A stretch of 42,859 bases of DNA, taken from Mesorhizobium loti CJ3sym (GTDB lineage: Bacteria > Pseudomonadota > Alphaproteobacteria > Rhizobiales > Rhizobiaceae). The stretch spans positions 583,206-626,064 of the forward strand of contig NZ_AXAL01000001.1 in NCBI RefSeq assembly GCF_000472785.1. The letters run 5' to 3'. Position 1 is the stretch's first letter; the number at the start of each line of letters is the position of its first letter. Under the pieces are notes generated by a model. That model was not told the DNA's origin. It ran no database searches and worked only from the letters and a program-made list of their open reading frames with translations. This document shows positions 1-8,815 of the stretch, in pieces. The position numbers were made by a program, and so were the translations under genes.

Positions 1-162
1 CCTTCGCGCTTTTCATACGGCTTGCGCTCGCCTTCGGCAGCAACCGGACGGTCGCCGCGTGGTGCGTAGGGTTTGCGCGGTCCTTCGCGCTTTTCATACG
101 GCTTGCGCTCGCCTTCAGCGGCCTTTGGGCGGTCGCCGCGTGGTGCGTATGGTTTCTTGACG
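1..162 (-). repeat. Two tandem 81-bp in-frame coding repeats
   Basis: Positions 1-81 and 82-162 are near-identical 81-base units (27 codons) inside the basic N-terminal arm of the gene at the left edge. The first 35 bases of each are identical; differences cluster in the middle and in the last 10 bases. The array may continue to the left of the window. Confidence 0.85.
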
Positions 163-257
163 CCGAAGGACGGCTTGCCGGCCCTGTCGCCTCGCGGGGC
201 CGCGGGTTTCTTGCCCGGGCCTTTTTGGCGCGGAGATTTCTTGTCGTTGTCGTCCAT
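1..257 (-). CDS. 23S rRNA pseudouridine synthase (RluB/RsuA type), N-terminal part only
   Basis: The frame runs off the left edge, so only the first 85 residues are visible, starting MDDNDKKSPRQKGPGKK. They are Lys/Arg/Pro/Gly rich and contain two tandem 27-residue units built on KPYAPRGDRP and GERKPYEKRE. Rhizobial RluB-like pseudouridine synthases, which modify a uridine in 23S rRNA helix regions, commonly carry long basic low-complexity arms, and they often sit next to tadA as here; that is the reason for the call. No S4 domain or catalytic Asp motif is visible in the window, so the assignment is by context and composition. It is divergent from tadA. It could instead be another basic RNA- or DNA-binding protein. 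Confidence 0.55.
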   Translation of the reverse strand, partial: MDDNDKKSPRQKGPGKKPAAPRGDRAGKPSFGVKKPYAPRGDRPKAAEGERKPYEKREGPRKPYAPRGDRPVAAEGERKPYEKRE

Positions 258-336
258 GTGGCCTTTGTCCGTTTGCGCTGCTACAGCGTGGCGCATCCTT
301 TCGGGCGCGCAACGAACGCTGGTGCACTTTGATTTG

Positions 337-437
337 GCGCATGATCATTTCCGAAAATCGAGTCCGATTTTCAGGCTGATGCGCTCAATAACAGGATCAT
401 CAGAGTTTGTCAGGGAAAAGTGGAGACCGCTTTTTCC
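337..437. repeat. Degenerate palindromic intergenic element
   Basis: Between the divergent pseudouridine synthase and tadA. Outer arms GCGCAT (337-342) and ATGCGC (379-384) enclose a perfect 8-bp stem GAAAATCG (353-360) / CGATTTTC (365-372). A second weaker stem follows, GGAAAA (414-419) with TTTTCC (432-437). The second part resembles, in reverse orientation, the right half of the elements at 11006 and 24567, so this looks like a decayed member of the same mosaic family. It lies in the tadA leader. Confidence 0.55.
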
Positions 438-498
438 GGAAGGGCAAACGAAAACCAAAAGCCTGGGGTGGCGAGGAAATAATGGGAATGGAAACCGC

Positions 499-948
499 GT
501 GAAGCGGCCGGATTTCATGGCGCTGGCGCTGAAGGAGGCCGAAGCGGCAGCCTTGCGCGGCGAAGTGCCGGTCGGCGCCGTCATCGCCACTGGCAGCACG
601 GTCGTTGCCAGTGCCGGCAACCGCACCCGCGAGCTGGCCGACCCGACGGCGCATGCCGAGATGCTGGTCATCCGCGAAGCCTGCGCGAAACTCTCCAGCG
701 AACGGCTTACCGGCCATGATCTCTATGTGACATTGGAGCCCTGCGCCATGTGCGCCGGCGCCATCTCCTTCGCCAGGCTACGCCGGCTTTATTTCGGCGC
801 CGCCGACGAAAAGGGCGGCGCGGTGGTCAATGGCGTATGCTTCTTCGCCTCGCCCACTTGCCATCATGCACCCGACATCTATCCAGGCATGGGCGAGAGC
901 GAGGCATCTCTGCTGCTCAAGGAGTTTTTCAGGGAACGTCGCGACTGA
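499..948 (+). CDS. tadA: tRNA adenosine(34) deaminase TadA
   Basis: Zinc-dependent deaminase that converts the wobble adenosine 34 of tRNA-Arg(ACG) to inosine. In the 149-residue product the zinc and proton-shuttle motif HAE is at 52-54 and the second zinc motif PCAMC at 81-85, after the N-terminal GEVPVGAV block; length and order fit the family. The open frame extends upstream to 73, but that part is non-conserved and crosses a palindromic intergenic element. I chose GTG at 499 (VKRPDFMALAL), which leaves the usual 6-10 residues before the conserved FMxLAL; ATG at 517 is the alternative. Neither has a strong ribosome site (GGGAA at 484-488 is the best for 499). Essential gene in most bacteria. 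Confidence 0.93.
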   Translation: MKRPDFMALALKEAEAAALRGEVPVGAVIATGSTVVASAGNRTRELADPTAHAEMLVIREACAKLSSERLTGHDLYVTLEPCAMCAGAISFARLRRLYFGAADEKGGAVVNGVCFFASPTCHHAPDIYPGMGESEASLLLKEFFRERRD

Positions 949-987
949 ACCACGCCATGCAGCCCAAAAAAGGCAGCGTGGCGGTTC

Positions 988-1665
988 TTACAGGGACGGC
1001 AGCCAGTCGAACCAGCCGCCCTTCTTGCCTTCCGCCGCTTTCTTCAGGCGGCGTTCCTTCTTGTACTCGTCCTCGCCGAGTTCGTTCTGCGGCGCCGTGT
1101 CGGACGCGACTCGGTAGGCCAAGGGCGGCTCGCTCAGATATTTGCGGGTGTTGGGATCGCCCTGCTTGGCGTCCGCGAGGCGACGCTGAATTTCTGCGGC
1201 GCGGCCCTTGTCGGAGTCCGCGGGGGTCCATGCCGGCGGGTGGCTGGAGCCTGATTCGTCCATTGCTTTCTTGACCGAGGCCGGATCAGTTTGCACGTCG
1301 TCGACGATTTCCGACTGATAGCTCGGATCATTCTGGTGGGCGGTGGCGTCGGCGCGCAGCCGGGCGCGACGCTGCTCGGGCGATTCGGGCCACTCGGCGC
1401 TTGCCGACTGGATGCTGTCCTGCGGTGTAGGCAGCGCTTCCTTCTGTCCGGGAGCGGGCTTCACCAAGGTGGGGCGCGGCTTGTAGTCGATCGGGTCCTT
1501 ATGCTTCGGCGCGAAGGAAACGGCGCCGGTGAGATCGCCGGCCAGCTGCTCGGCGGCGGTCTTGTCAGTGCCGTAGGTCGGAGAGCCCATGCAGCCGGAC
1601 AAAGCAAGGCCCGATGCGACAAGCGGCGCCAGCAGCGCAAGGCGCGCATTATATCTCTCGGTCAT
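988..1665 (-). CDS. Hypothetical lipoprotein
   Basis: 225 residues. The start at 1665 gives MTERYNARLALLAPLVASG followed by the lipobox LSGC near residue 25, so the mature protein should be a lipid-anchored periplasmic or outer-membrane protein; a longer frame to 1797 adds non-conserved residues only. The mature part is hydrophilic, Pro/Lys/Asp rich, probably extended, and ends in a basic stretch before GGWFDWLPSL. No enzymatic domain is recognised. It follows ileS on the same strand (gap about 245 bases); lipoproteins of this kind are found beside ileS in several rhizobia. Function unknown. Confidence 0.75.
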   Translation of the reverse strand: MTERYNARLALLAPLVASGLALSGCMGSPTYGTDKTAAEQLAGDLTGAVSFAPKHKDPIDYKPRPTLVKPAPGQKEALPTPQDSIQSASAEWPESPEQRRARLRADATAHQNDPSYQSEIVDDVQTDPASVKKAMDESGSSHPPAWTPADSDKGRAAEIQRRLADAKQGDPNTRKYLSEPPLAYRVASDTAPQNELGEDEYKKERRLKKAAEGKKGGWFDWLPSL

Positions 1666-1862
1666 GCCAAAAAGTCCCACTCTAGACAGCCTCTCGATCG
1701 CCACCGGCCCAAGGTCCGGTCCCCATCGTCCAAGCACTTGCGACAAAAATCCGGCGACAATTTGTCTTCCGGAGTTTCGCGTGTTTACCTCAACCACCCG
1801 TTAAGGGCAACGTACGGGCGGATTTGCACCGCCCGGCGTGGCATTTGTGCACTATTGATCGG

Positions 1863-1910
1863 GCGTATGTCGTTTCCCAAAACCGCGGCACACTCTTGGG
1901 CGACATGCGC
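1863..1910. repeat. Short nested palindrome, family A copy 1 (abuts ileS stop)
   Basis: Outer arms GCGTATGTCG (1863-1872) and CGACATGCGC (1901-1910) pair over 10 positions with one G-T wobble; inner CCCAAAA and a T-rich TTGGG arm pair inside. The ileS stop codon begins at the very next base (1911-1913). A second copy with the same inner sequence is at 13856-13904. It can form a hairpin and may terminate ileS transcription. Confidence 0.8.
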
Positions 1911-4889
1911 CTAAAGCCGGCCAAGCGCTTTCAACTCATGCAGCACGGCGGCATCGCGCGCCGAGACATCGGGAAACGCAGCGTCTTGCCCGACATCGGC
2001 CGTGTAGCGCCAGGAACGCGCGCATTTGACCAGGCCGCGGGCCTCGGCCTTCTCGACCACCACGGCAACGCCCTTGACATCGTCGAGGGTGAAGGCGCCT
2101 GCCAGCGCCTGGCCATGGGCAATGACGAGATCGCTGGTGATTGCCATCTCGGCCATGTCGACATCCGATATCGCCGCCTCGAGCGCTGCGTCGTTGATGG
2201 TGACGACCGGCACCGCCTCCAGCGAGGAGCCGATTACCTTCTGCGCCCGCGCGATCTCGAGCGCGCCGGTGACGACGCGGCGCACCTGCCGCACCTTGCG
2301 CCATTTCTCCGCCAGCGCCTCGTTCTTCCAATCCGCCGGGATTTCCGGGAACTGGTCGAGATGCACCGACACCGCATCGGGATGGCGGTCGAGCCAGGCC
2401 TCTTCCGTGGTGAAGGGCAGCATCGGCGCCAGCCATTTCACCAGGCAATCGAAGAGATGGCGCACCACCTGCACCGAGGCCTTGCGCTTCAGGCTTGACG
2501 GCGCGTCGCAGTAGAGCGCGTCCTTGCGGATGTCGAAATAAAAGGCCGACAGCTCGACCACCATAAAATCGAGAAGCGTGCGGGTGATGCGCTTGAACTC
2601 GAAGGCGTCGTAGCCCTGGCGCACCACCTCGTCGAGCTCGGACAGCCGATGCAGCATCAGCCGCTCCAGCTCCGGCATCGCTTCGAGCGGCACGGTCTCG
2701 CCATCGTCATGGGCAAGCGTGCCCAGCATCCAGCGGATTGTGTTGCGCAGCTTGCGGTAGGCGTCGATGTTGGTCTGCAGGACGTTCTTGCCGAGCCGCT
2801 GGTCTTCCCAATAATCCGTCGTCACCACCCACAGCCGCAGAATGTCGGCACCGGACTGCTTGATGACGTCCTGCGGCACGACGGTGTTGCCGAGCGATTT
2901 CGACATCTTGCGCCCGTCCTCGTCCATGGTGAAACCATGGGTGACGACGGTGTCGTAAGGCGCCCTGCCCCTGGTGCCGCAGCTTTCGAGCAGCGAGGAG
3001 TGGAACCAACCGCGATGCTGGTCAGAGCCTTCGAGATAGACGTCGGCCGGCCACTTCAGGTCAGGACGGTCTTCGAGCGTAAAGACATGCGTCGAGCCCG
3101 AATCGAACCAGACGTCGAGGATGTCCATCACCTGCTTCCACCGGGAGGCATCGTGATTGCCGAGGAAGCGCTCCTTGGCACCAGTCGCGAACCAGGCATC
3201 GGCGCCTTCCTTCTCGAAAGCGTCCATGATGCGCCGGTTGACCGCGTCGTCCTTCAGCACGTTGCCGTCCTCGTCGGCGAAGACGGCGATCGGCACGCCC
3301 CAGGCGCGCTGGCGCGACAGCACCCAGTCGGGGCGCTCCTCGATCATGGCGCGAATGCGGTTCTGGCCGGCAGCCGGCACGAAGCGGGTGTCGTCGATGG
3401 CCTTCAGCGCGCGGCTGCGCAGCGTCGTGCCGTCGCCGAGGTCCTTGTCCATGTAGACGAACCATTGCGGCGTGTTGCGGAAGATGACCGGCTTCTTCGA
3501 CCGCCAGGAATGCGGATAGGAATGCTTGAGCCGGCCGCGCGCGAACAAGGCGTTGCGCTTGATCAGTTCGTCGATGACGGCCTGGTTGGCGTTGCCTTTC
3601 TTGCCATTGTCGTCGATGACGCGCGCCGGTCCGCCCTCGCGATCCGGGCCGAAGCCCGGCGCATCCTTGGTTAGGAAGCCGGCGTCGTCGACGGTAAAGG
3701 GGATCGCGGTATCGACACCGCGCGCGCGCAGGTCGGGTGCCGCATCCATCCAGGCGTCGAAATCCTCGCGACCGTGGCCGGGCGCCGTGTGAACGAAACC
3801 CGTACCGGCATCATCGGTGACATGGTCGCCGGCAAGCATCGGCACCGGGAATTCGTAGCCGCCGCCGAAACCCTTGAACGGATGCGAAAGCGTAAGGCTT
3901 CCAAGCTCTTGCGCCGAAACACTGCGAAGACGATTCAAGGTCACCTTGGCCTTTGCCGAAGAGTCTTCGGAGAGCGCATCGGCAAAGATCAGCTTTTCGC
4001 CGGGCTGCGGGCCAAACGCGTTCTCGGCCGCCGTGACCTCGTAAAGACCGTAGTTGATACGCGGCGAATAGTTGACGGCACGGTTGCCAGGGATCGTCCA
4101 GGGGGTTGTCGTCCAGATGACGACATGGGCCTGCAGCAGGTCGAGCGCGCCTTCCGTCAGCCTCGCTTCACCGTCATCGACGGGGCGGACCAAGCTGGCG
4201 ACGGGAAACTTCACCCAGATCGTATCGGACTCGTAGTCCTGGTATTCGATCTCGGCCTCGGCCAATGCGGTGCGCTCGACGACGCTCCACATCACCGGCT
4301 TGGAACCGCGATAGAGCTGGCCCGACATGGCGAATTTCAACAGTTCGCCGGCGATGCGCGTCTCGGCGTGGAAGGCCATCGTCGTATAGGGGTTCTTGAA
4401 GTCGCCGACGACGCCTAGCCGCTGGAATTCCGCGCCCTGCACCGAGATCCAGTGCGCGGCGAATTCACGGCATTCCCTACGGAATTCGTTGACCGGCACC
4501 TCGTCCTTGTTCTTGCCCTTGGCGCGGTACTGCTCCTCGATCTTCCATTCTATCGGCAGGCCGTGGCAGTCCCAGCCAGGCACATAGTTGGAATCATAGC
4601 CGCGCATCTGGAACGAGCGGGTGATGACATCCTTGAGGATCTTGTTCAGCGCGTGGCCGATGTGGATGTTGCCGTTTGCGTAGGGCGGGCCGTCATGCAG
4701 CACATATTTCGTGCGGCCGGCGGAGCTGTCGCGCAGCTTGCGGTAGAGGTCCATGTTCTGCCAGCGCTTGACCAGAACTGGTTCCTTCTCAGGCAAACCG
4801 GCGCGCATCGGGAAATCCGTTAGCGGTAGATAGAGCGTCTTGGAATAGTCGATTGTCTCGGCCTTGTCGGCGGTAGGGGTATCGGTCAT
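1911..4889 (-). CDS. ileS: Isoleucyl-tRNA synthetase
   Basis: Class Ia aminoacyl-tRNA synthetase charging tRNA-Ile, 992 residues. The ATP-binding signature HIGH is at 76-79 (GNIHIGHA) and KMSKS at 661-665; the CP1 editing domain that removes mischarged valine shows TTPWTIPGN at 261-269 and [12 protein letters not shown] at 362-373. The anticodon-binding domain follows. Odd point: the C-terminal zinc module, which in E. coli has two Cys pairs, keeps only one Cys here (KCARSWRYT), the rest being replaced ([10 protein letters not shown]). The start [10 protein letters not shown] at 4889 gives family-typical length. The stop abuts a palindrome at 1863-1910. ribF lies about 1.8 kb upstream on the same strand, a loosened form of the widespread ribF-ileS linkage. 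Confidence 0.98.
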   Translation of the reverse strand: MTDTPTADKAETIDYSKTLYLPLTDFPMRAGLPEKEPVLVKRWQNMDLYRKLRDSSAGRTKYVLHDGPPYANGNIHIGHALNKILKDVITRSFQMRGYDSNYVPGWDCHGLPIEWKIEEQYRAKGKNKDEVPVNEFRRECREFAAHWISVQGAEFQRLGVVGDFKNPYTTMAFHAETRIAGELLKFAMSGQLYRGSKPVMWSVVERTALAEAEIEYQDYESDTIWVKFPVASLVRPVDDGEARLTEGALDLLQAHVVIWTTTPWTIPGNRAVNYSPRINYGLYEVTAAENAFGPQPGEKLIFADALSEDSSAKAKVTLNRLRSVSAQELGSLTLSHPFKGFGGGYEFPVPMLAGDHVTDDAGTGFVHTAPGHGREDFDAWMDAAPDLRARGVDTAIPFTVDDAGFLTKDAPGFGPDREGGPARVIDDNGKKGNANQAVIDELIKRNALFARGRLKHSYPHSWRSKKPVIFRNTPQWFVYMDKDLGDGTTLRSRALKAIDDTRFVPAAGQNRIRAMIEERPDWVLSRQRAWGVPIAVFADEDGNVLKDDAVNRRIMDAFEKEGADAWFATGAKERFLGNHDASRWKQVMDILDVWFDSGSTHVFTLEDRPDLKWPADVYLEGSDQHRGWFHSSLLESCGTRGRAPYDTVVTHGFTMDEDGRKMSKSLGNTVVPQDVIKQSGADILRLWVVTTDYWEDQRLGKNVLQTNIDAYRKLRNTIRWMLGTLAHDDGETVPLEAMPELERLMLHRLSELDEVVRQGYDAFEFKRITRTLLDFMVVELSAFYFDIRKDALYCDAPSSLKRKASVQVVRHLFDCLVKWLAPMLPFTTEEAWLDRHPDAVSVHLDQFPEIPADWKNEALAEKWRKVRQVRRVVTGALEIARAQKVIGSSLEAVPVVTINDAALEAAISDVDMAEMAITSDLVIAHGQALAGAFTLDDVKGVAVVVEKAEARGLVKCARSWRYTADVGQDAAFPDVSARDAAVLHELKALGRL

Positions 4890-4973
4890 TGATCTGCCAT
4901 CTCAATTGCCCGGCGGCGGGAAAGCCCCGGGGCTTGAACTATCAAGGTCTGGAAAAGCGCGGGGGGTGCGCGC

Positions 4974-5010
4974 AAAAATCCCGGCGGCTCCGGCGGCGCT
5001 CAGGCCGCCC
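4974..5010 (-). terminator. Possible rho-independent terminator after the MipA gene
   Basis: In the 233-base gap between mipA and ileS, the minus strand reads GGCGGC (5009-5004), a loop, GCCGCC (4988-4983), then a run of five T (4978-4974). A second GC-rich hairpin lies just before it. Strength is uncertain because several alternative pairings exist. Confidence 0.4.
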
Positions 5011-5122
5011 GGAACACCGGGCCGGTAATTCGTATCGTCAGCACACGAAGGCGCGAAAAGCTCGTCATTGTTGGGCTTTTAGCGGAGATAGGCGCAGGAA
5101 TAAAGCGTCTCGTTCGATTCGC

Positions 5123-5935
5123 TTACATCTTGAAGTCGAAGCGATAGGTGGTCGACACACCGACCATGAACTGGTTGCGGTCGCCGCGCTCCCGGACCAG
5201 GCTGGAATCGGCCGCCGGCCCCTCCAGGCGCGAATATTCGCCGAACAGGCTGGCTGTCATCGGATCGGTCACCTTCCAGGTCACCGCGCCGCCGAGGCCA
5301 ACGGATTTCAGGCCGCCACCGGGATTGTACTGGCTGAGGCCCGAGGCCACGGCTTCCTGCGGATTGACGCCATAATAGGCGTCGAAATAATTCGCCGAGG
5401 CAAAAGACACACGTGGCCCGCCGGAAATCCTGACGGTCGGCGTCACATCGTAGAAGGCGTCGGCGGCGATATCGGCGACAAAGCCGTTATGGGCCCGGAT
5501 GCCGTGCCGCAGCTCGGCACGCGCCCGCAGCCAATCCGTCGGATAGAATTCGAAGAAGCCGCCGACTTCGCCACCCCAGCGGACCGGATCGAGGCCCTTG
5601 AGTTCGTCGGCATTGCTGTCATCACGCGTGAACAGGAACTTGCCGGTCAGGCCGGCGCGGACGCCGCCATCATCGACAAGCGCCAGCGAAATATTATCGT
5701 TGCGCGAGATGAACCTTGCCTGGGGGCCGGCCTTGCCCAGTGAAATGATGGGCTGGGCGCTGAGCATGTACTTCTTGCCGCCCTCGAAATTCGGTGCGAC
5801 CAGGCCAGTGGCGCCAACCGTCAGACACCAGTCGCCGGACATCCAGCCGAAAGCGCCGTCGCCGGCATCAGCCGCACTTGTCGTCGCCAGCATCAGGGTA
5901 GCCATGGCTACAGAAATCTTTCCGACCGGACTCAT
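5123..5935 (-). CDS. MipA/OmpV family outer-membrane protein
   Basis: 270 residues. The start at 5935 is preceded by GGAG seven bases upstream and begins with a signal peptide (MSPVGKISVAMATLMLATTS, cleavage probably after ADA). The rest is typical of a beta-barrel of the MipA/OmpV family: alternating hydrophobic residues, many Gly and aromatic residues, the motif LRARAELRHGI, FDAYYGV near the last third, and a final strand ending in Phe-Asp-Phe-Lys-Met. E. coli MipA scaffolds the lytic transglycosylase MltA and PBP1B; OmpV-like members may act in permeability, so role here is open. It is divergent from the HdeD-like gene (186-base gap) and followed by ileS. Confidence 0.88.
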   Translation of the reverse strand: MSPVGKISVAMATLMLATTSAADAGDGAFGWMSGDWCLTVGATGLVAPNFEGGKKYMLSAQPIISLGKAGPQARFISRNDNISLALVDDGGVRAGLTGKFLFTRDDSNADELKGLDPVRWGGEVGGFFEFYPTDWLRARAELRHGIRAHNGFVADIAADAFYDVTPTVRISGGPRVSFASANYFDAYYGVNPQEAVASGLSQYNPGGGLKSVGLGGAVTWKVTDPMTASLFGEYSRLEGPAADSSLVRERGDRNQFMVGVSTTYRFDFKM

Positions 5936-6121
5936 GGCCACTCCACTAACACGATACACATGCGCCGCCATGACAGCTTTGCCGAGGCTTTGGTAAAATT
6001 TGATTTAAAGCCGAGACATCCGGCTCGCATTGGCTGCACCGGCCGGCCCCCCTCGGCTGGACGCGGACCGGCACCAGGGGTAACTTCGTTGCATACTGGC
6101 GATCCTCAATGAGGTGGCAAC

Positions 6122-6676
6122 ATGGCCCTGCACGGCGATACCCTGAAGAACGCGATCGGCCGGACACGACAGAAGTGGGGATGGTTCGTAGGGCTCGGCG
6201 TGTTGCTGCTGATCCTCGGTGGCATCGCCTTCGGCAATCTGTTCATCGCCACCGTGGCTTCCGTCTATGTCGTCGGCTGGCTGATGCTGGTGGCCGGCAT
6301 CATCGAGATCATGCATGCTTTCGGCGTCAAGACCTGGGGCCGCTTCTTCTACTGGCTGCTCAGCGGACTGCTTTATGCGGTCGCCGGATTTTTCGCTTTC
6401 GACAATCCGCTGCTGGCCTCGGCGGTGCTGACCTTCCTGCTGGCCGTTGCGCTCGTCGCTTCCGGCGCGCTGCGGGCCTGGGTCGGCTACAGCCATCGTC
6501 CGGAAAGCGGCTGGGGCTGGATCGTCGCGGCAGGCGTCATCAGTGTGCTTGCGGGCCTGATAATCGCCATGGGTTGGCCGGTCAACAGCCTGTGGGTGCT
6601 CGGACTGTTCCTGGCGATCGACCTGATCTTCCAGGGCTGGACCTTTATCGCGGTCGGCCTGGCGCTGAAAAAGTAG
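6122..6676 (+). CDS. HdeD family (DUF308) acid-resistance membrane protein
   Basis: 184 residues with about six hydrophobic segments in three pairs, roughly 20-60, 70-115 and 125-180, and the Gly-rich pattern GVLLLILGGIAFGNLF typical of HdeD/DUF308. E. coli HdeD is an inner-membrane protein of the acid-resistance island; in alphaproteobacteria the function is not established. GAGGTG seven bases before ATG 6122 supports the start. It is transcribed towards ribF and the two stop codons are separated by a single base, so no terminator sits between them. Confidence 0.85.
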   Translation: MALHGDTLKNAIGRTRQKWGWFVGLGVLLLILGGIAFGNLFIATVASVYVVGWLMLVAGIIEIMHAFGVKTWGRFFYWLLSGLLYAVAGFFAFDNPLLASAVLTFLLAVALVASGALRAWVGYSHRPESGWGWIVAAGVISVLAGLIIAMGWPVNSLWVLGLFLAIDLIFQGWTFIAVGLALKK

Positions 6677-6677
6677 G

Positions 6678-7664
6678 TCAGAAGGCAATAGAGGCGTCGA
6701 GCAGGGAAAGCGGCTTGACACCGGCCAACAGTGCGCGCGCCTCTTCTTCATCGCGTTTCATCTGCACGACCAGCGCATCGAGCCCGTCAAACTTGATCTC
6801 GCTGCGCAGGAAGCCGAAGAACGAGACTTGGCAAGTCTCGCCATAGAGATCGCCGGAAAAATCGAAGACGAAGGTTTCCAGCAGCGGCGCGCCATTGTCA
6901 TCGACGGTCGGGCGACGGCCGAAGCTGGAGACACCGTCATGCAGCGTGCCGTCGGCGCGACGGAAGCGGACGGCGTAGATGCCTTCCCTAAGAGTGGCTT
7001 GCGCGGGAAGCCTCATGTTCGCGGTCGGAAAACCGAGCGTTCGCCCAAGCTGCTGGCCGCCCACGACCTCGCTTTCCACCGTGAAGCGATAACCGAGCAG
7101 GCCGGCGGCCTCGGCGACCTCGCCATCGCAAAGCAAGGACCGGATCCGGCTTGACGAAACCACCTCGGCGCCCTCGTCGCGGAAAGCGTCGACGAGCGTG
7201 ACACCGAAGCCATGGCGTTCGCCGGCCGCCATCAGATAGGCCGGCCCGCCCTGGCGGTCCTTGCCGAAATGGAAATCGAAACCGGTCACGGCGTGGGTAA
7301 TGCCAAGCGTCCTCTCCAGCACATCGGTGACGAAGGCTTCCGCCGACAGCGAGGCGAAGTCGCGCGTGAACGGCTGCTCGACAAGTGCTGCAAAGCCCAG
7401 CAACGACAATAAGCGCGCCTTCATCGGCGGCGGCGTCAGCACGAACAGCGGCATGTCAGGCCTGAAGATCGTTCGCGGATGCGGTTCGAAGGTCAGCACC
7501 AGGGCCGGCACGCCACGCCGCACTGCCTCGGCCAATGCCCGTTCGAGCACAGCCTGATGACCACGGTGGACGCCGTCGAAATTGCCGATCGCGACAACGC
7601 CGCCACGCAGATTGGCAGGCAGTGGCCCGGTTGCCGAGAGGTGCTGGAAGGTCACCATTGCCAC
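6678..7664 (-). CDS. ribF: Bifunctional riboflavin kinase / FAD synthetase
   Basis: Makes FMN from riboflavin and ATP, then FAD from FMN and ATP. The N-terminal nucleotidyltransferase domain shows GNFDGVHRGH at 27-36 and SSSRIRS at 170-176; the C-terminal kinase domain shows GRTLGFPTAN at 207-216 and the later FGRRPTV and ETFVFDF segments. Length 328 is typical. The start drawn is GTG 7664, directly after the TAG stop of the upstream HAD gene; ATG 7658 is an equally possible start, only two codons in. The two genes are almost certainly co-transcribed. Confidence 0.96.
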   Translation of the reverse strand: MAMVTFQHLSATGPLPANLRGGVVAIGNFDGVHRGHQAVLERALAEAVRRGVPALVLTFEPHPRTIFRPDMPLFVLTPPPMKARLLSLLGFAALVEQPFTRDFASLSAEAFVTDVLERTLGITHAVTGFDFHFGKDRQGGPAYLMAAGERHGFGVTLVDAFRDEGAEVVSSSRIRSLLCDGEVAEAAGLLGYRFTVESEVVGGQQLGRTLGFPTANMRLPAQATLREGIYAVRFRRADGTLHDGVSSFGRRPTVDDNGAPLLETFVFDFSGDLYGETCQVSFFGFLRSEIKFDGLDALVVQMKRDEEEARALLAGVKPLSLLDASIAF

Positions 7665-8525
7665 CTACTGCAGTCTGGCTATGACGGCCACCGGACGATA
7701 ACCGTGCCGTTCCAGGAAAAGCCCGAGCCTTGCCGGATCTGGCCGCAAAGGGTCGCCATAGTCGCGGGCATGAATGCCGCCGGAGACGTAGAGAACGTCG
7801 AAACCATTGTCGGCGGCGCCCTTCACATCGGTCATCATACCATCGCCGATGGCCAACACCTGCGAACGCTCAACCGGCCGGCCAAGAACCTCGGCCACCT
7901 CCTTCATCGCGACATCGTAGATCGGCGCGTAAGGCTTTCCGGCGATCAGCGTGCGGCCGCCGAGCTGGACATAGTCGCGCGCCAGGGCGCCGGCGCACCA
8001 GATGATCCGTTCGCCGCGCTCCACCATGATATCGGGATTGGCGCAGATGAACGGCAGTTTCCTGGCACGCAACCGGCGCAAAAGGTCCGCATAATCCTCG
8101 GGCTTCTCGACCTCGTCATTGAACAGGCCGGTGCAGACGACGCCGGCGGCCTCGAATTCCTCGACGAGTTCGACATCGAGGCCGTCATAGAGGGTCAGAT
8201 CGCGTTCGGCACCGATATGGAATACCTTGCGCGGGCCTTCCGCGATCAGGTCGCGGGTCACGTCGCCGGAGGTCACCACACGATCATAGGCTGACGGCGG
8301 AACCCCGATCGCACTCATCTGGGCCACGACATCGGCGCTGCGGCGGGGCGAGTTGGTGATGAGAACAACAGGAGTCCCGGCCGCCCTTGCCGCCGCCAGC
8401 GCTGTTGCGGCCGCCGGAAAATGCCATTCGCCATTGTGCACCACGCCCCAGACATCGCAAAGAATTGCCGAATAGGGTTTCGACACGTCTTCGAGCGAGC
8501 CGACGATTTCAGGCTTAGCCGCCAT
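7665..8525 (-). CDS. HAD superfamily class IIA hydrolase, TIGR01459 type
   Basis: 286 residues. ATG 8525 has GAAGGA seven bases upstream; the longer frame to 8702 is not conserved. HAD motifs are present in order: motif I DVWGV at 24-28, motif II TNSPR at 56-60, a GKPY lysine, and GDGMMTD as motif IV. The cap lies between motifs II and III as in NagD-like class IIA enzymes. Motif I has Trp where most HAD phosphatases have their second Asp (DxD), a feature I associate with this TIGR01459 family; substrate unknown. It is directly upstream of ribF, suggesting a possible role with phosphorylated flavin-related or sugar compounds, but this is only context. Confidence 0.9.
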   Translation of the reverse strand: MAAKPEIVGSLEDVSKPYSAILCDVWGVVHNGEWHFPAAATALAAARAAGTPVVLITNSPRRSADVVAQMSAIGVPPSAYDRVVTSGDVTRDLIAEGPRKVFHIGAERDLTLYDGLDVELVEEFEAAGVVCTGLFNDEVEKPEDYADLLRRLRARKLPFICANPDIMVERGERIIWCAGALARDYVQLGGRTLIAGKPYAPIYDVAMKEVAEVLGRPVERSQVLAIGDGMMTDVKGAADNGFDVLYVSGGIHARDYGDPLRPDPARLGLFLERHGYRPVAVIARLQ

Positions 8526-8578
8526 GCGGTGTCCTTCAATATAAGCGTTGCGGGTGCCGCAGCCGACGGTTCGCCGCA

Positions 8579-8603
8579 GCCGGTTCGAATTATCCGAACC
8601 GGC
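8579..8603. promoter_or_regulatory. Perfect inverted repeat in a divergent promoter region
   Basis: GCCGGTTCG (8579-8587) and CGAACCGGC (8595-8603) are perfect 9-bp arms around a 7-base centre. The site is 53 bases upstream of the HAD start and about 210 before the TadG-like gene, inside the roughly 290-base divergent region 8526-8815, where nothing else stands out. There is no T-run, so an operator is more likely than a terminator. Confidence 0.5.
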
Positions 8604-8815
8604 CCATGCTGTCACCAGCTTTCGGCTGGCTGCCTCGGGAAGAGCGACTTGAAGGGGCCGCCTGTGAGCCCGATCGGCTTTCTGTCGGTGGCAAAACCCC
8701 ATGGCGGAGACAGCTTGTCTTACCGGCTCGTGCCTCGGCAGGGCGTCCTGTTTTAAGCAGCATTGGCGGCCGCGGCCTTTGAATGGTTAGCGGTTGGTGA
8801 AGCGCTGACCAAGCA

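Noticed and set aside
73..498. Long N-terminal extension of TadA
   Set aside because: It crosses the divergent gene's start and a palindromic intergenic element and has no similarity to the deaminase family.
2649..3674. Plus-strand frame inside ileS
   Set aside because: Antisense shadow without motifs; ileS is intact across the same region.
8579..8603. tRNA T-arm (contains GGTTCGAAT)
   Set aside because: The arms flanking the TTCGAAT heptamer do not pair as a 5-bp T stem, and no acceptor or anticodon arm fits around it; it is a simple inverted repeat.
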